IMG/VR virus record: IMGVR_UViG_3300032897_000009 | Coordinates: 1 to 49,137 of that record | DNA length: 49,137 nucleotides | Source of the DNA: a virus | Direction: 5' to 3' (one strand) | Part shown: positions 21,922 through 28,327 of the stretch, piece after piece | Numbering within the stretch: position 1 is the stretch's first letter | Layout of the letters: each line of letters begins with the position of its first letter | Translations under genes and position numbers: made by a program | The notes under the pieces: generated by a model | Seen by the model: the letters and a program-made list of their open reading frames with translations, nothing else | Told to the model about the DNA's origin: nothing | The model's database searches: none

Positions 21922-21958
21922 GGCTAACCAGCGTTTCAACCTGACGGGATGGGCTTGG
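21922..21958 (+). repeat. Half attC-13 at the right edge of the array
   Basis: R'' GGCTAAC (21922-21928), CAGCG, then TTTCAACCTGACGGG, followed by sequence related to attC-3 (GGTGCGGTG), but no right arm or core. The NinB-like gene stops ten bases further on. The array is cut here. Confidence 0.7.
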
Positions 21959-21967
21959 TGCGGTGAA

Positions 21968-22381
21968 TCATACAAAATCTTCTTGGTTTGGCTCCGGGAT
22001 ATTTATTTGAAGTTCGACCGCCGCCCACCTGCGCACGTTCTCTGTAAATTCCTCGAACTCTTTTGTTGTTAATCTGGTGGTAGAGGCCGTTTCAATGTCA
22101 CGTTCATCTGTCCCGATTATGACATGCTTCTTTTCAGTTAAGAACTTCTCCTTCAGGAACTCGTGTACTTCTTCTGGCAAGTATCCCGTGTGATCGGAGA
22201 TTAACCTGCACACGACCCCATGGTAGTACTTGTTCTGTTGCTGGCTTCGTTTCCCGCGTCCTTCAACTATCTCAACAGATACATCCCCATGTAAATCCTG
22301 TAGCTCAACCTTGAAGATTTGAGGATTTCTTAGGGACAGTTTTCCGTTTTCCACGAACCCTGAAAATGTTACTCGTTTCAT
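21968..22381 (-). CDS. NinB-like recombination protein
   Basis: 137 aa. NGKLSLRN...F...L..L.GDVSVEIVEGRGKRSQQQNKYYHGVV matches the NinB/Orf family, which assists single-strand annealing recombination. Lies with the ERF genes. The start overlaps the previous gene by 77 bases. Its TGA is followed in the same frame by the truncated terminal cassette ORF. Confidence 0.75.
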   Translation of the reverse strand: MKRVTFSGFVENGKLSLRNPQIFKVELQDLHGDVSVEIVEGRGKRSQQQNKYYHGVVCRLISDHTGYLPEEVHEFLKEKFLTEKKHVIIGTDERDIETASTTRLTTKEFEEFTENVRRWAAVELQINIPEPNQEDFV

Positions 22382-22520
22382 TCTCTATCAATTTCCCGTT
22401 CTTGTCAAACACAAACATCTCATGACACTTCTCGCATATCCCGATCCGTCCTTCGCTTGGAGTCTTGCCATAGTCGCGAAGAGGGATATTGCAAGAGGGA
22501 CAGGTCATTTCATTCGCCAT
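22305..22520 (-). CDS. Zinc-ribbon protein
   Basis: 71 aa from the ATG at 22520; a TTG at 22541 would add seven residues. CPSC...CEKCHEMF is a clear zinc ribbon, followed by a basic tail. Long overlap (77 bases) with the NinB-like gene. Confidence 0.65.
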   Translation of the reverse strand: MANEMTCPSCNIPLRDYGKTPSEGRIGICEKCHEMFVFDKNGKLIENETSNIFRVRGKRKTVPKKSSNLQG

Positions 22521-22756
22521 GATTTTTGTACCCATCCGCAAACGAATCCTGCCATAAATGCCGTATTAAGTCGTGGCTGTTCTCGAATGGGTATGATTGA
22601 ACGCATTAGAGCAGATCCCGGGATAGCATCGGACATTTCTAACCACAATTCAATCGGGATATGGCATTCTTTCAATGCTCGCTCTGCGTTAAACTCTGGT
22701 TCAACAACCTCAAGAGTCCTTTCCTTATTCAAAAATCTTGATACATATTCTTTCAT
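22505..22756 (-). CDS. Hypothetical protein (83 aa)
   Basis: AAAGGAAAAAG binding site. Mixed sequence with a hydrophobic TAFMAGFVCGWVQ end. No family recognised. Confidence 0.65.
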   Translation of the reverse strand: MKEYVSRFLNKERTLEVVEPEFNAERALKECHIPIELWLEMSDAIPGSALMRSIIPIREQPRLNTAFMAGFVCGWVQKSWRMK

Positions 22757-22781
22757 TCTTTTTCCTTTCGGAAGGATGGGG

Positions 22782-23039
22782 TTAGTAAGACTTTACAAAA
22801 ACTCGGTATTGTCCGGGAACATCTTTGTTAGTAAGTTCCTTCAACTCACCCAGTTCCACAAGTCGATCAACGCATGCCATCATTTCCCAGCTACTTCCGG
22901 TCTCACTAGATATTGCCTTGTCGAGCCTAACGGCTCCGGCTGTTTCAAGAAGACTATTCACTCTATCTCGTATTCTTAGGAACTGCTTTTGCCCTTCTTC
23001 CGAAACCGTCCATGCTTTTTCTTTTTGATAATCGTACAT
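22782..23039 (-). CDS. Probable winged-helix protein
   Basis: 85 aa from the ATG at 23039, six bases after AAGGAG. SSWEMMACVDRLVELGELKEL followed by GQYRVFVKSY looks like a winged helix (recognition helix and wing). It may bind DNA; no target visible. Confidence 0.6.
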   Translation of the reverse strand: MYDYQKEKAWTVSEEGQKQFLRIRDRVNSLLETAGAVRLDKAISSETGSSWEMMACVDRLVELGELKELTNKDVPGQYRVFVKSY

Positions 23040-23106
23040 TTCCATCTCCTTGGAAGGATGGAGGACGCGCCTAAACTTGGCCGAGACGCGCCCTCCGGGA
23101 TTGAGG

Positions 23107-23772
23107 TTATCGTCTCGTAGACTGTGCGTATTCCTGATATACACGAAGTCCGGGAATTTGTTCTCCGTTCGATGTGGCCGCATTGATTTCTCGAATCTTG
23201 GGTTCGAGTTTCACAAGATCGGGACGTGCCACGAAGAGCGCGTTTATGTCAATCACTTCGGCTTTCCATACCTTCGATGCAGAGACCGTTCCAGTTGTTG
23301 TTCGTACGGCTTCTTTTGTCTCAAGGATCACTGGAGGCGGCGCAAGAACGGGGGCTTCTATCTTCTTTTTCTCTGCGAGTTTTTGAGCCTCCGCAACTTG
23401 CCGCTGGAATTCTTCTTGACGCTTTCGATTCTCTTCAGCAATTCGGCGGTCAACTTCAAAGAGATAATCAGACCGTTTCTTTTTGACAATCTTTACAGCC
23501 TCTTCGACCGGAACGGTGACAGCCTTGTATGCGTTGTTGATTTCCTTCACAACGTCATTAAAGGGTTTGACTTGCGCCTGTCTCTCCTCTTCAGCCTCCT
23601 TGTAGAACTTGTTCCATGTCGTCATTGAATCGACCGCCATACCCTCTTCTACTTCATCGGTAATTGCGATCTGGTCTGCCATCCTTCTGGCCTCCACTGC
23701 ACGGGCGTTCCAGAGAGCCGCATTGAACTTTACTTCTGAATTCTTGGGTCGGAATACTTGGAGTTCTTCCAT
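23107..23772 (-). CDS. Coiled-coil recombination-associated protein
   Basis: 221 aa: N-terminal helical part, a long coiled coil (about 55-150, with QAQVKPFNDVVKEINNAYKA), a Pro-rich hinge, and a C-terminal KVWKAEVIDINALF...IPGLRVYQEY domain that is common beside phage annealases. Likely a partner or regulator of the ERF protein two bases upstream. Confidence 0.75.
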   Translation of the reverse strand: MEELQVFRPKNSEVKFNAALWNARAVEARRMADQIAITDEVEEGMAVDSMTTWNKFYKEAEEERQAQVKPFNDVVKEINNAYKAVTVPVEEAVKIVKKKRSDYLFEVDRRIAEENRKRQEEFQRQVAEAQKLAEKKKIEAPVLAPPPVILETKEAVRTTTGTVSASKVWKAEVIDINALFVARPDLVKLEPKIREINAATSNGEQIPGLRVYQEYAQSTRR

Positions 23773-23774
23773 GG

Positions 23775-24806
23775 TTATTTATTCTCCAACTGTTTTTTGG
23801 CCGCGTTGTATGCCTTGCGTAATTCTTCTTTTTCCATCTCAGATAGATTCGCAAGGGCATCTTTGTTGATTTTCCTCCATCCCTCAAGAGCCTCAAGACT
23901 GCCGGAGCGAAATGCTGTATCAAGAGAATCCTGAAGAGCCTCGATCGCGGTGGGTTGCATCGGTGATTGTTCGACCGGCTTCTTTCCGAATGCCGCATCC
24001 AGTGGATCGGGAACCTGCTTTGCAATGGATTCTTTGTATTTCAAGGTTGCATCTGCTTTTGCCTTTGTGTCCGGCTGTGACTTTTCAGAATTCGCCATCC
24101 ATGTCAAATAATCGGATGGAATAAGTGCCCATACCGTTCCTGAATGCTTCCCGAATCCAATTTCCTCTGCTGACGGGTCAAATTCCTTAAGCTCTGTGTG
24201 TTCCCGCTGTTTCTGTTCTGGCCGGGTTTCTGTTTGTGGATCGGGTTCTGCCCGATGGCCATGCTGTAAATCCTGCCCGTCTGCGTCATCATCCCCGGTG
24301 AGAATGCCGAACGCATTGCAGAACGCATATCTCTTGGCAAATGTCAATGCCGAAGCGGTCACTTGTGCTAAAGACATAATTTGAGTTCCCGCAGAGATAG
24401 GAACGCGGAACGACGAACTCTCCGAGTGCCCGAACTTATGCTTCACAATGCAGATTGCGGCGACATATTTTTCCTCCGTCTCTGTTTGGATCGCATAGCT
24501 AAATCCAGCCTCCGCCAGAAGGTCTTTCACCTGTTCAAAGATTGATTCGATAGGCGCATAATAGTATGCTGTCTGTCCGCCTTTCGTCTGTCCCCCGGCT
24601 TTCGTCTTCTTGATTGTTGGACATTTTGATTGAAACGTCGCCATTGCCCGATCGAACTGTTCCTTTGCGTATTCGGCCTTAAGTTGAGTCCGCATAGCTA
24701 AAAGCCGTTCCATTGTTTCGACCGGAACGTTCTTTTCGATAGCTTGTGAAATGAGTTTTTCCGCTGAGTCTCGCGGAGTGAGTGTCATTGCTTCGTTCGG
24801 ATTCAT
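23775..24806 (-). CDS. ERF-family single-strand annealing protein
   Basis: 343 aa from the ATG at 24806 (AAAAGGAAAG site; a longer start at 24863 is possible). FQSKCPTIKKTK...YYYAPIESIFEQV...and ALTFAKRYAFCNAFGILTGDDDADG are the ERF signature. It anneals complementary strands during phage recombination. The C-terminal third is a linker plus a helical tail. Confidence 0.9.
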   Translation of the reverse strand: MNPNEAMTLTPRDSAEKLISQAIEKNVPVETMERLLAMRTQLKAEYAKEQFDRAMATFQSKCPTIKKTKAGGQTKGGQTAYYYAPIESIFEQVKDLLAEAGFSYAIQTETEEKYVAAICIVKHKFGHSESSSFRVPISAGTQIMSLAQVTASALTFAKRYAFCNAFGILTGDDDADGQDLQHGHRAEPDPQTETRPEQKQREHTELKEFDPSAEEIGFGKHSGTVWALIPSDYLTWMANSEKSQPDTKAKADATLKYKESIAKQVPDPLDAAFGKKPVEQSPMQPTAIEALQDSLDTAFRSGSLEALEGWRKINKDALANLSEMEKEELRKAYNAAKKQLENK

Positions 24807-24890
24807 ACTTCTTTCCTTTTGTGTGAGTGAATAAAGTTCTGGATTCTCTCGCGCTAAAGCCATTGTCCGTTCCTCGGTCTGTGGAATAAA

Positions 24891-25103
24891 TTACCAGTTG
24901 GCATCTCTTTCGTTATCGCCACTAGTCAAAAGAATGATCATTGCCCCGACAACACTTAACCATGAAAGAATACACATGCCAAACACGATGTTTCTATCGC
25001 TAATTTTCCATTGCCCCCAATCCCGTCTCGCGCAATATCTGAGAATAAGATAAGCGCAAATATACCCGAGAATATAAATTGAGATACAAAGAATTGTTTC
25101 CAT
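24891..25103 (-). CDS. Small membrane protein
   Basis: 70 aa from the ATG at 25103 (GGAGGAG site). Two membrane segments (ILCISIYILGYICAYLIL and IVFGMCILSWLSVVGAMII). Function unknown. Confidence 0.65.
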   Translation of the reverse strand: METILCISIYILGYICAYLILRYCARRDWGQWKISDRNIVFGMCILSWLSVVGAMIILLTSGDNERDANW

Positions 25104-25235
25104 TTCCCATCTCCTCCAATCACTCCATTCCCGCGCCGTCCCAGATAGCAAAGCGACCAAGCAATGCAGATCGGATTGAGACGGCTACGGGAAGGAATGT
25201 TTTGATTTCGTGAGTTCATCGCTTGGTCTGTTTAC

Positions 25236-25264
25236 AATTAGGTGAATGATTGCCTGCCTGTCAA
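25236..25264 (-). promoter_or_regulatory. Possible promoter for recombination genes
   Basis: TTGACA (25264-25259) preceded by the same ATTATTAAC seen before the 17404-17409 box. The -10 region (CTAATT at 17 bases) is weak. Shared upstream context is the main support. Confidence 0.45.
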
Positions 25265-25281
25265 GTTAATAATGAAAATTA

Positions 25282-25503
25282 TTAGCCGTCGCCGTAGCCG
25301 TAGCCGGAGCCGTCGCCGGAGCCGTAGCCGTCGCCGGAGCCGTAGCCGTCGCCGGAGCCGTCGCCGTAGCCGTAGCCGGAGCCGTCGCCGGAGCCGTAGC
25401 CGTCGCCGGAGCCGTAGCCGTCGCCGTCGCCGGAGCCGTCGCCGGAGCCGTCGCCGGAGCCGTCGCCGGAGCCGTAGCCGGAGCCGTTAATTACTGTTTC
25501 CAT
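25282..25503 (-). CDS. Gly-rich GS/GD/GY repeat protein
   Basis: 73 aa. After METVIN almost the entire protein alternates Gly with Ser, Asp or Tyr. It overlaps the end of the DUF6948-like gene, an arrangement I know from other phages. It may form a flexible or phase-separating tail, or be a programmed extension of its neighbour. No structure-based function can be assigned. Confidence 0.65.
   Translation of the reverse strand: METVINGSGYGSGDGSGDGSGDGSGDGDGYGSGDGYGSGDGSGYGYGDGSGDGYGSGDGYGSGDGSGYGYGDG
25285..25489. repeat. Hexanucleotide repeat tract
   Basis: About 34 tandem units of GCC followed by GTA, GGA or GTC (plus strand). On the minus strand each unit codes Gly plus Tyr, Ser or Asp. 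Variation is almost limited to the second codon, so the Gly frame is kept while the partner residue varies. Confidence 0.9.
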
Positions 25504-25862
25504 ATTTCCACCTCCGCGATACTTTTTCGCGCTTTTTCTGTGCAGGGAATGATTTCGATTGCCTCAGTAAGCGTGACCTCAGTTACTTCACAGGGAAATT
25601 TGCACTGTTTCGGATTCGATGTTCCTTCCATTGCAAGCTGAGACAATGAAGCCGCACCTGTCCAATACCAGATACGACGAGCGTTGAGTATGATAACTTC
25701 TTTTCCGTTCTGTGATTTCACGAAACCCGCGAACACTCCAGCTGAATACGTGCGAACGATACAGTACTTCAGACCGTTCGTATCTATCGCGGTCACGCTT
25801 GCCGAATCTGCTGGCACATATCTGACACCGTTGACAGAAAGTTCGTTGAGTTCTGTTTTCAT
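25491..25862 (-). CDS. DUF6948-like protein
   Basis: 123 aa. KYCIVRTYSAGVFAGFV, NARRIWYWTGAASLSQLA and a KCKFP-type segment match a common phage family that I believe is DUF6948. AAAGGAG precedes the ATG. Family function unknown. Confidence 0.8.
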   Translation of the reverse strand: MKTELNELSVNGVRYVPADSASVTAIDTNGLKYCIVRTYSAGVFAGFVKSQNGKEVIILNARRIWYWTGAASLSQLAMEGTSNPKQCKFPCEVTEVTLTEAIEIIPCTEKARKSIAEVEIWKQ

Positions 25863-25889
25863 GACATCTCCTTTGATTGAATTGTGAAT

Positions 25890-26108
25890 TTAGAATATCG
25901 GTTCTGCTGTGAGAAATCCGGGAAAGAATAGATGCCGTCCGGGATTGTTTTGGTGAACGATTTTGTAGGGCAAAATGACTTGTTCAACGTTTTTGAGTTC
26001 GTGCATAGTCCCGCATACTTCACACTTCGCGAATCGCGAATCGTGATAATCGAGAGATTCACCGCATAATCCGCATATTGTCATTTCGGGTTCGTCGCGT
26101 TTAGTCAT
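25890..26108 (-). CDS. Zinc-ribbon protein
   Basis: 72 aa from the ATG at 26108, seven bases after AAGGAG. CGLC...CEVCGTMHEL forms a zinc ribbon. Hydrophobic C-terminal half. Unknown. Confidence 0.65.
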   Translation of the reverse strand: MTKRDEPEMTICGLCGESLDYHDSRFAKCEVCGTMHELKNVEQVILPYKIVHQNNPGRHLFFPGFLTAEPIF

Positions 26109-26298
26109 TTTCATGCTCCTTGTCGCATTGAGAGCAGAGATAAAGTTCATTGCCTTGGTATTTCATATCCTCGATGAGTGTTTGTTTATTGCACCCTGGG
26201 CACTTTGTGTAGTCTTCTTCCGTGCAGTCCGGCCTCAAGATTCCATCTTCTACCATGTGGTTCATTGTCTGGGTGTGTTCGATGTCCAACACTTTCAT
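26101..26298 (-). CDS. Zinc-ribbon protein
   Basis: 65 aa with CPGC...CSQCDKEHE. Overlaps the next gene by eight bases. Likely a small zinc-binding factor. Confidence 0.65.
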   Translation of the reverse strand: MKVLDIEHTQTMNHMVEDGILRPDCTEEDYTKCPGCNKQTLIEDMKYQGNELYLCSQCDKEHEND

Positions 26299-26327
26299 CT
26301 TTTCCTCCTATTCACTCCCCGCCCCCT

Positions 26328-26741
26328 TCACAAGTTGTGCAGCCTTGCCCAACCGTAAGGGGACAGGGGAATGATAAATGAATGGTCAACAAGAGAGATT
26401 TGAACTCTCACCCTTCCGGTTTTACCGGCTGCTCTTCCTTGTATAGAGGTTGAGAATTCTCTCAACATATATCTTTGAGCTATTGTTGACGAAATCGCAC
26501 TACCAATGATAAATGAATGGTTCTCTTGGCTGGACTCTGGCGAATGCTTGTAAGACATTCCAATCAAATACCGGCAGCACTTTACACCGACAATGTGGAC
26601 TTGCCTATCGGTCGGCAATGCGGGCTTGATGCTTTTGCTTCCCGCCACAAGAGAGCCAAAATTAAGATTGCGGCTATTGTCTGAAATCAGCACGCGAGAA
26701 TATCTCTTTCCAGATATTGCACCCCAATAACCGCAATCCAT
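26328..26741 (-). CDS. ORF of doubtful coding status over structured DNA
   Basis: 137 codons, ATG overlapping the repressor stop (TAATG). The product resembles no family and the same bases carry a tRNA-like element and long hairpins, plus a direct repeat (AATGATAAATGAATGGT at 26371 and 26507) that gives NHSFIIG and DHSFIIP. I favour a structured RNA region over a protein. Confidence 0.25.
   Translation of the reverse strand: MDCGYWGAISGKRYSRVLISDNSRNLNFGSLVAGSKSIKPALPTDRQVHIVGVKCCRYLIGMSYKHSPESSQENHSFIIGSAISSTIAQRYMLREFSTSIQGRAAGKTGRVRVQISLVDHSFIIPLSPYGWARLHNL
26383..26489 (-). ncRNA. tRNA-like element without a normal anticodon loop
   Basis: On the minus strand: perfect 7-bp acceptor stem (TCAACAA/TTGTTGA) followed by CCA, T8-A9, D stem GCTC/GAGC, T arm GAGAG-TTCAAAT-CTCTC. 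The D loop is about 42 nt and holds its own 7-bp hairpin (GTTGAGA/TCTCAAC). The anticodon position has GCCGG-TAAAA-CCGGA, a five-base loop that cannot present a standard anticodon, and the discriminator base is absent. It is a tRNA remnant or mimic. Confidence 0.55.
26666..26738 (-). other. Long hairpin next to the repressor gene
   Basis: GATTGCGGTTATTG pairs with CAATAGCCGCAATC (one G-U), enclosing an inner 7-bp hairpin AATATCT/AGATATT. It starts right after the repressor stop codon and could act as a processing or stability element. No T-run, so not a simple terminator. Confidence 0.5.
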
Positions 26742-26968
26742 TACTTTTTACCTTCCAGTTTTTTCTTCAATGCTACAACCTCTGCAATCAATTCTTTGAC
26801 ATGCAATAATTCGGTGACGAACTTTGCTGCGTGTGCCGGGATCTCTTTATTGCCCCGCCGTTCGTACTTGCATATCGTGGCGTAGGTTTCTCTGCCCATA
26901 GTCTCCGCGAGTTCAGTTTGAGTAAATCCTAACTTGAGACGTGCTTTCTTTAGCTCAATGCCTGTCAT
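26741..26968 (-). CDS. XRE-family transcriptional regulator
   Basis: 75 aa. IELKKARLKLGFTQTELAETMG...YATICKYERRG is a Cro/CI-type helix-turn-helix (about residues 4-40), followed by a helical tail. It has its own tandem promoters and GAGG site. No integrase is present, so it is more likely a lytic timing repressor than a prophage repressor. Confidence 0.88.
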   Translation of the reverse strand: MTGIELKKARLKLGFTQTELAETMGRETYATICKYERRGNKEIPAHAAKFVTELLHVKELIAEVVALKKKLEGKK

Positions 26969-26994
26969 TTCAATCCTCGTTTATGAACAGAAGC

Positions 26995-27037
26995 AGTATA
27001 ACATCCAATTATATCAAATGCAAGGGAAATCGTACAA
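26995..27037 (-). promoter_or_regulatory. Two overlapping sigma70-like promoters for the XRE regulator
   Basis: TTGTAC (27037-27032), 18 bases, TATAAT (27013-27008); and TTGCAT (27023-27018), 17 bases, TATACT (27000-26995). Both face the regulator gene at 26968. Confidence 0.7.
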
Positions 27038-27055
27038 CAAGTGAAAAATTAATCT

Positions 27056-27298
27056 TCACGAATACATGCTTATGTTCCGATAGACCCTACCACGATCTTC
27101 TTTGTCAGAGCGCACCCCAAGAGTAAGAGATTCGCCATAGCAACTAATTTCGTTCTCGTCTATTGCCATTCCGATTTGTCCTGCACTTTCTATTTCTTTT
27201 TTTCCTCCGACGCACTCTGCAATATCGCTATGCTTCATTGATGGAGAGAATATGATGATTTCGCCATGCTTAGAACGAACATATTTCATATATGACAT
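27056..27298 (-). CDS. Small conserved phage protein
   Basis: 80 aa from the ATG at 27298 (GGAGGGAG site). KYVRSKHGEIIIFSPSMKHSD...CYGESLTLGVRS resembles a recurrent small phage family. Function unknown. Confidence 0.7.
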   Translation of the reverse strand: MSYMKYVRSKHGEIIIFSPSMKHSDIAECVGGKKEIESAGQIGMAIDENEISCYGESLTLGVRSDKEDRGRVYRNISMYS

Positions 27299-27299
27299 T

Positions 27300-27467
27300 T
27301 TAATCTCCCTCCTCATTCACCCCGCTCACGCCTTCGGGCTGTTCTGATTCTCTTCCTGAGTGATAGCCTTCCGCATCTTCATATCCTTCTGGCGAGAATT
27401 TGACTACGTAGACATACATGGCCGCGACCAAAAGAGCCAAGCAAATAACCCATTCACAAGTTTCCAT
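27300..27467 (-). CDS. Small membrane protein
   Basis: 55 aa from the ATG at 27467 (AAGGAGAG site). One membrane segment (WVICLALLVAAMYVYVV) then an acidic tail. Its 5' end overlaps the 47-aa membrane ORF. Confidence 0.6.
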   Translation of the reverse strand: METCEWVICLALLVAAMYVYVVKFSPEGYEDAEGYHSGRESEQPEGVSGVNEEGD

Positions 27468-27597
27468 GATTCTCTCTCCTTCTCTTGATCCATTCACAAA
27501 TATCCGGTAGATAGTTGATTATGATAATTGACCCGATGAACAACGCCGCACCAGCCGCCGCCAGAACATAGAGCACTATCGGGCGAGGGTCGAGCAT
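27454..27597 (-). CDS. Small membrane protein (47 aa)
   Basis: One membrane segment (IVLYVLAAAGAALFIGSIII) and a basic end (EWIKRRRENHG). Overlaps the next membrane ORF by 14 bases, so the two may work as a pair. Confidence 0.5.
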   Translation of the reverse strand: MLDPRPIVLYVLAAAGAALFIGSIIIINYLPDICEWIKRRRENHGNL

Positions 27598-27599
27598 GG

Positions 27600-27863
27600 C
27601 TATTCTTCGATGTCATAGGAAATTGTTACGTTTTTTGCACTTGCTGGAACAAGGGTCTTTGCCTCATTCACGCCGGGTTCATAGGTGGATAGCATAGCAG
27701 ATACCGTCTTTGTTACCGTCTTCTTCGGCATCTGGATGTTGCGCTCTTCGGTGCCGAGGAAGGTGTAATTTCTGTCTCCAGCGTATTCCCTGTCTGCCGC
27801 ACCGTCTGGATCTACTGTATAAATCTCTCCATCTAATTCAGAAATGTATACATTGACTTTCAT
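27600..27863 (-). CDS. Hypothetical protein (87 aa)
   Basis: AAAGGAG site; ATG overlaps the stop of a 20-aa ORF (ATGA). Beta-rich (VNVYISELDGEIYTVDPDG). No family recognised. Confidence 0.65.
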   Translation of the reverse strand: MKVNVYISELDGEIYTVDPDGAADREYAGDRNYTFLGTEERNIQMPKKTVTKTVSAMLSTYEPGVNEAKTLVPASAKNVTISYDIEE

Positions 27864-27922
27864 GACTTTCTCCTTTGTGTGAATGAAATGGCTTCGTTAT
27901 GGGTCTTAAAGTCGGGGAGCAT
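27860..27922 (-). CDS. Micro-ORF (20 aa)
   Basis: AAAGGA seven bases before the ATG, stop overlapping the next ATG (ATGA). Probably a translational-coupling leader. Confidence 0.4.
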   Translation of the reverse strand: MLPDFKTHNEAISFTQRRKS

Positions 27923-27933
27923 GGTTAATCCTT

Positions 27934-28080
27934 TTAGAATGAACAAAGCCAATGTAGTTTAATTCTTTTCTTATGCGCTTCGAGCTTTTTTCCATCAGGA
28001 TCGTCAATCTCAATCCATTCTCCTCTCGGATCTGTTCTACCGTATAACTTCCCATCAATTATTCTTTCTTCATAACACAT
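27934..28080 (-). CDS. Small hypothetical protein (48 aa)
   Basis: Starts MCYEERIIDGKLYGR, charged, ends LHWLCSF; AAAGGG upstream. Unknown. Confidence 0.5.
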   Translation of the reverse strand: MCYEERIIDGKLYGRTDPRGEWIEIDDPDGKKLEAHKKRIKLHWLCSF

Positions 28081-28094
28081 ACTCGTCTTCCCTT

Positions 28095-28277
28095 TCAGTG
28101 ATTGGAACGAAGCTCTTGTAGCGATTGCAGGAGTTCTTTGATAGAGTCTACCGCAAATTCAAAGTTTGAGTCGTTCGTGTCTTGCCGCATTTCGACAGAA
28201 GTTCCTACAGATTCGTTTGTGTGGTTTACGATTCCCATAGCACACCAGAGTATTTCGCGTTCTTGTTCTTCCATCAT
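28095..28277 (-). CDS. Small acidic hypothetical protein
   Basis: 60 aa (or 59 from the second ATG), GAAGAGAG upstream. Helical and acidic. Unknown. Confidence 0.6.
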   Translation of the reverse strand: MMEEQEREILWCAMGIVNHTNESVGTSVEMRQDTNDSNFEFAVDSIKELLQSLQELRSNH

Positions 28278-28327
28278 CTCATCTCTCTTCCCAGATTAGT
28301 GGGGGTTCGCTACTCGGTGGGCTGGAG

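Noticed and set aside
9343-21958. CRISPR or plain intergenic repeats as explanation for the spaced repeats
   Set aside because: The repeats are pairs of complementary arms with different arm sequences per site, an unpaired C and GTTRRRY-type cores, which fits attC and not CRISPR or simple REP elements.
24956-25219. 87-aa ORF overlapping the small membrane protein gene
   Set aside because: No good binding site and composition unlike a protein; the METILC start in the other frame has GGAGGAG.
25242-25490. Arg/Ser-rich plus-strand ORF
   Set aside because: Shadow of the Gly-rich minus-strand repeat gene; no binding site and not in the transcribed direction.
26545-26563. tRNA-Val (CTTACAA loop in a GAATG/CATTC stem)
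   Set aside because: The anticodon arm looks right, but no D arm, T arm or acceptor stem fits around it; the flanking TCTCTTG/CAAGAGA pair is too far apart.
26383-26741. tmRNA
   Set aside because: The acceptor partner is only ~100 nt away, the 5' consensus of tmRNA is absent, and I see no tag ORF.
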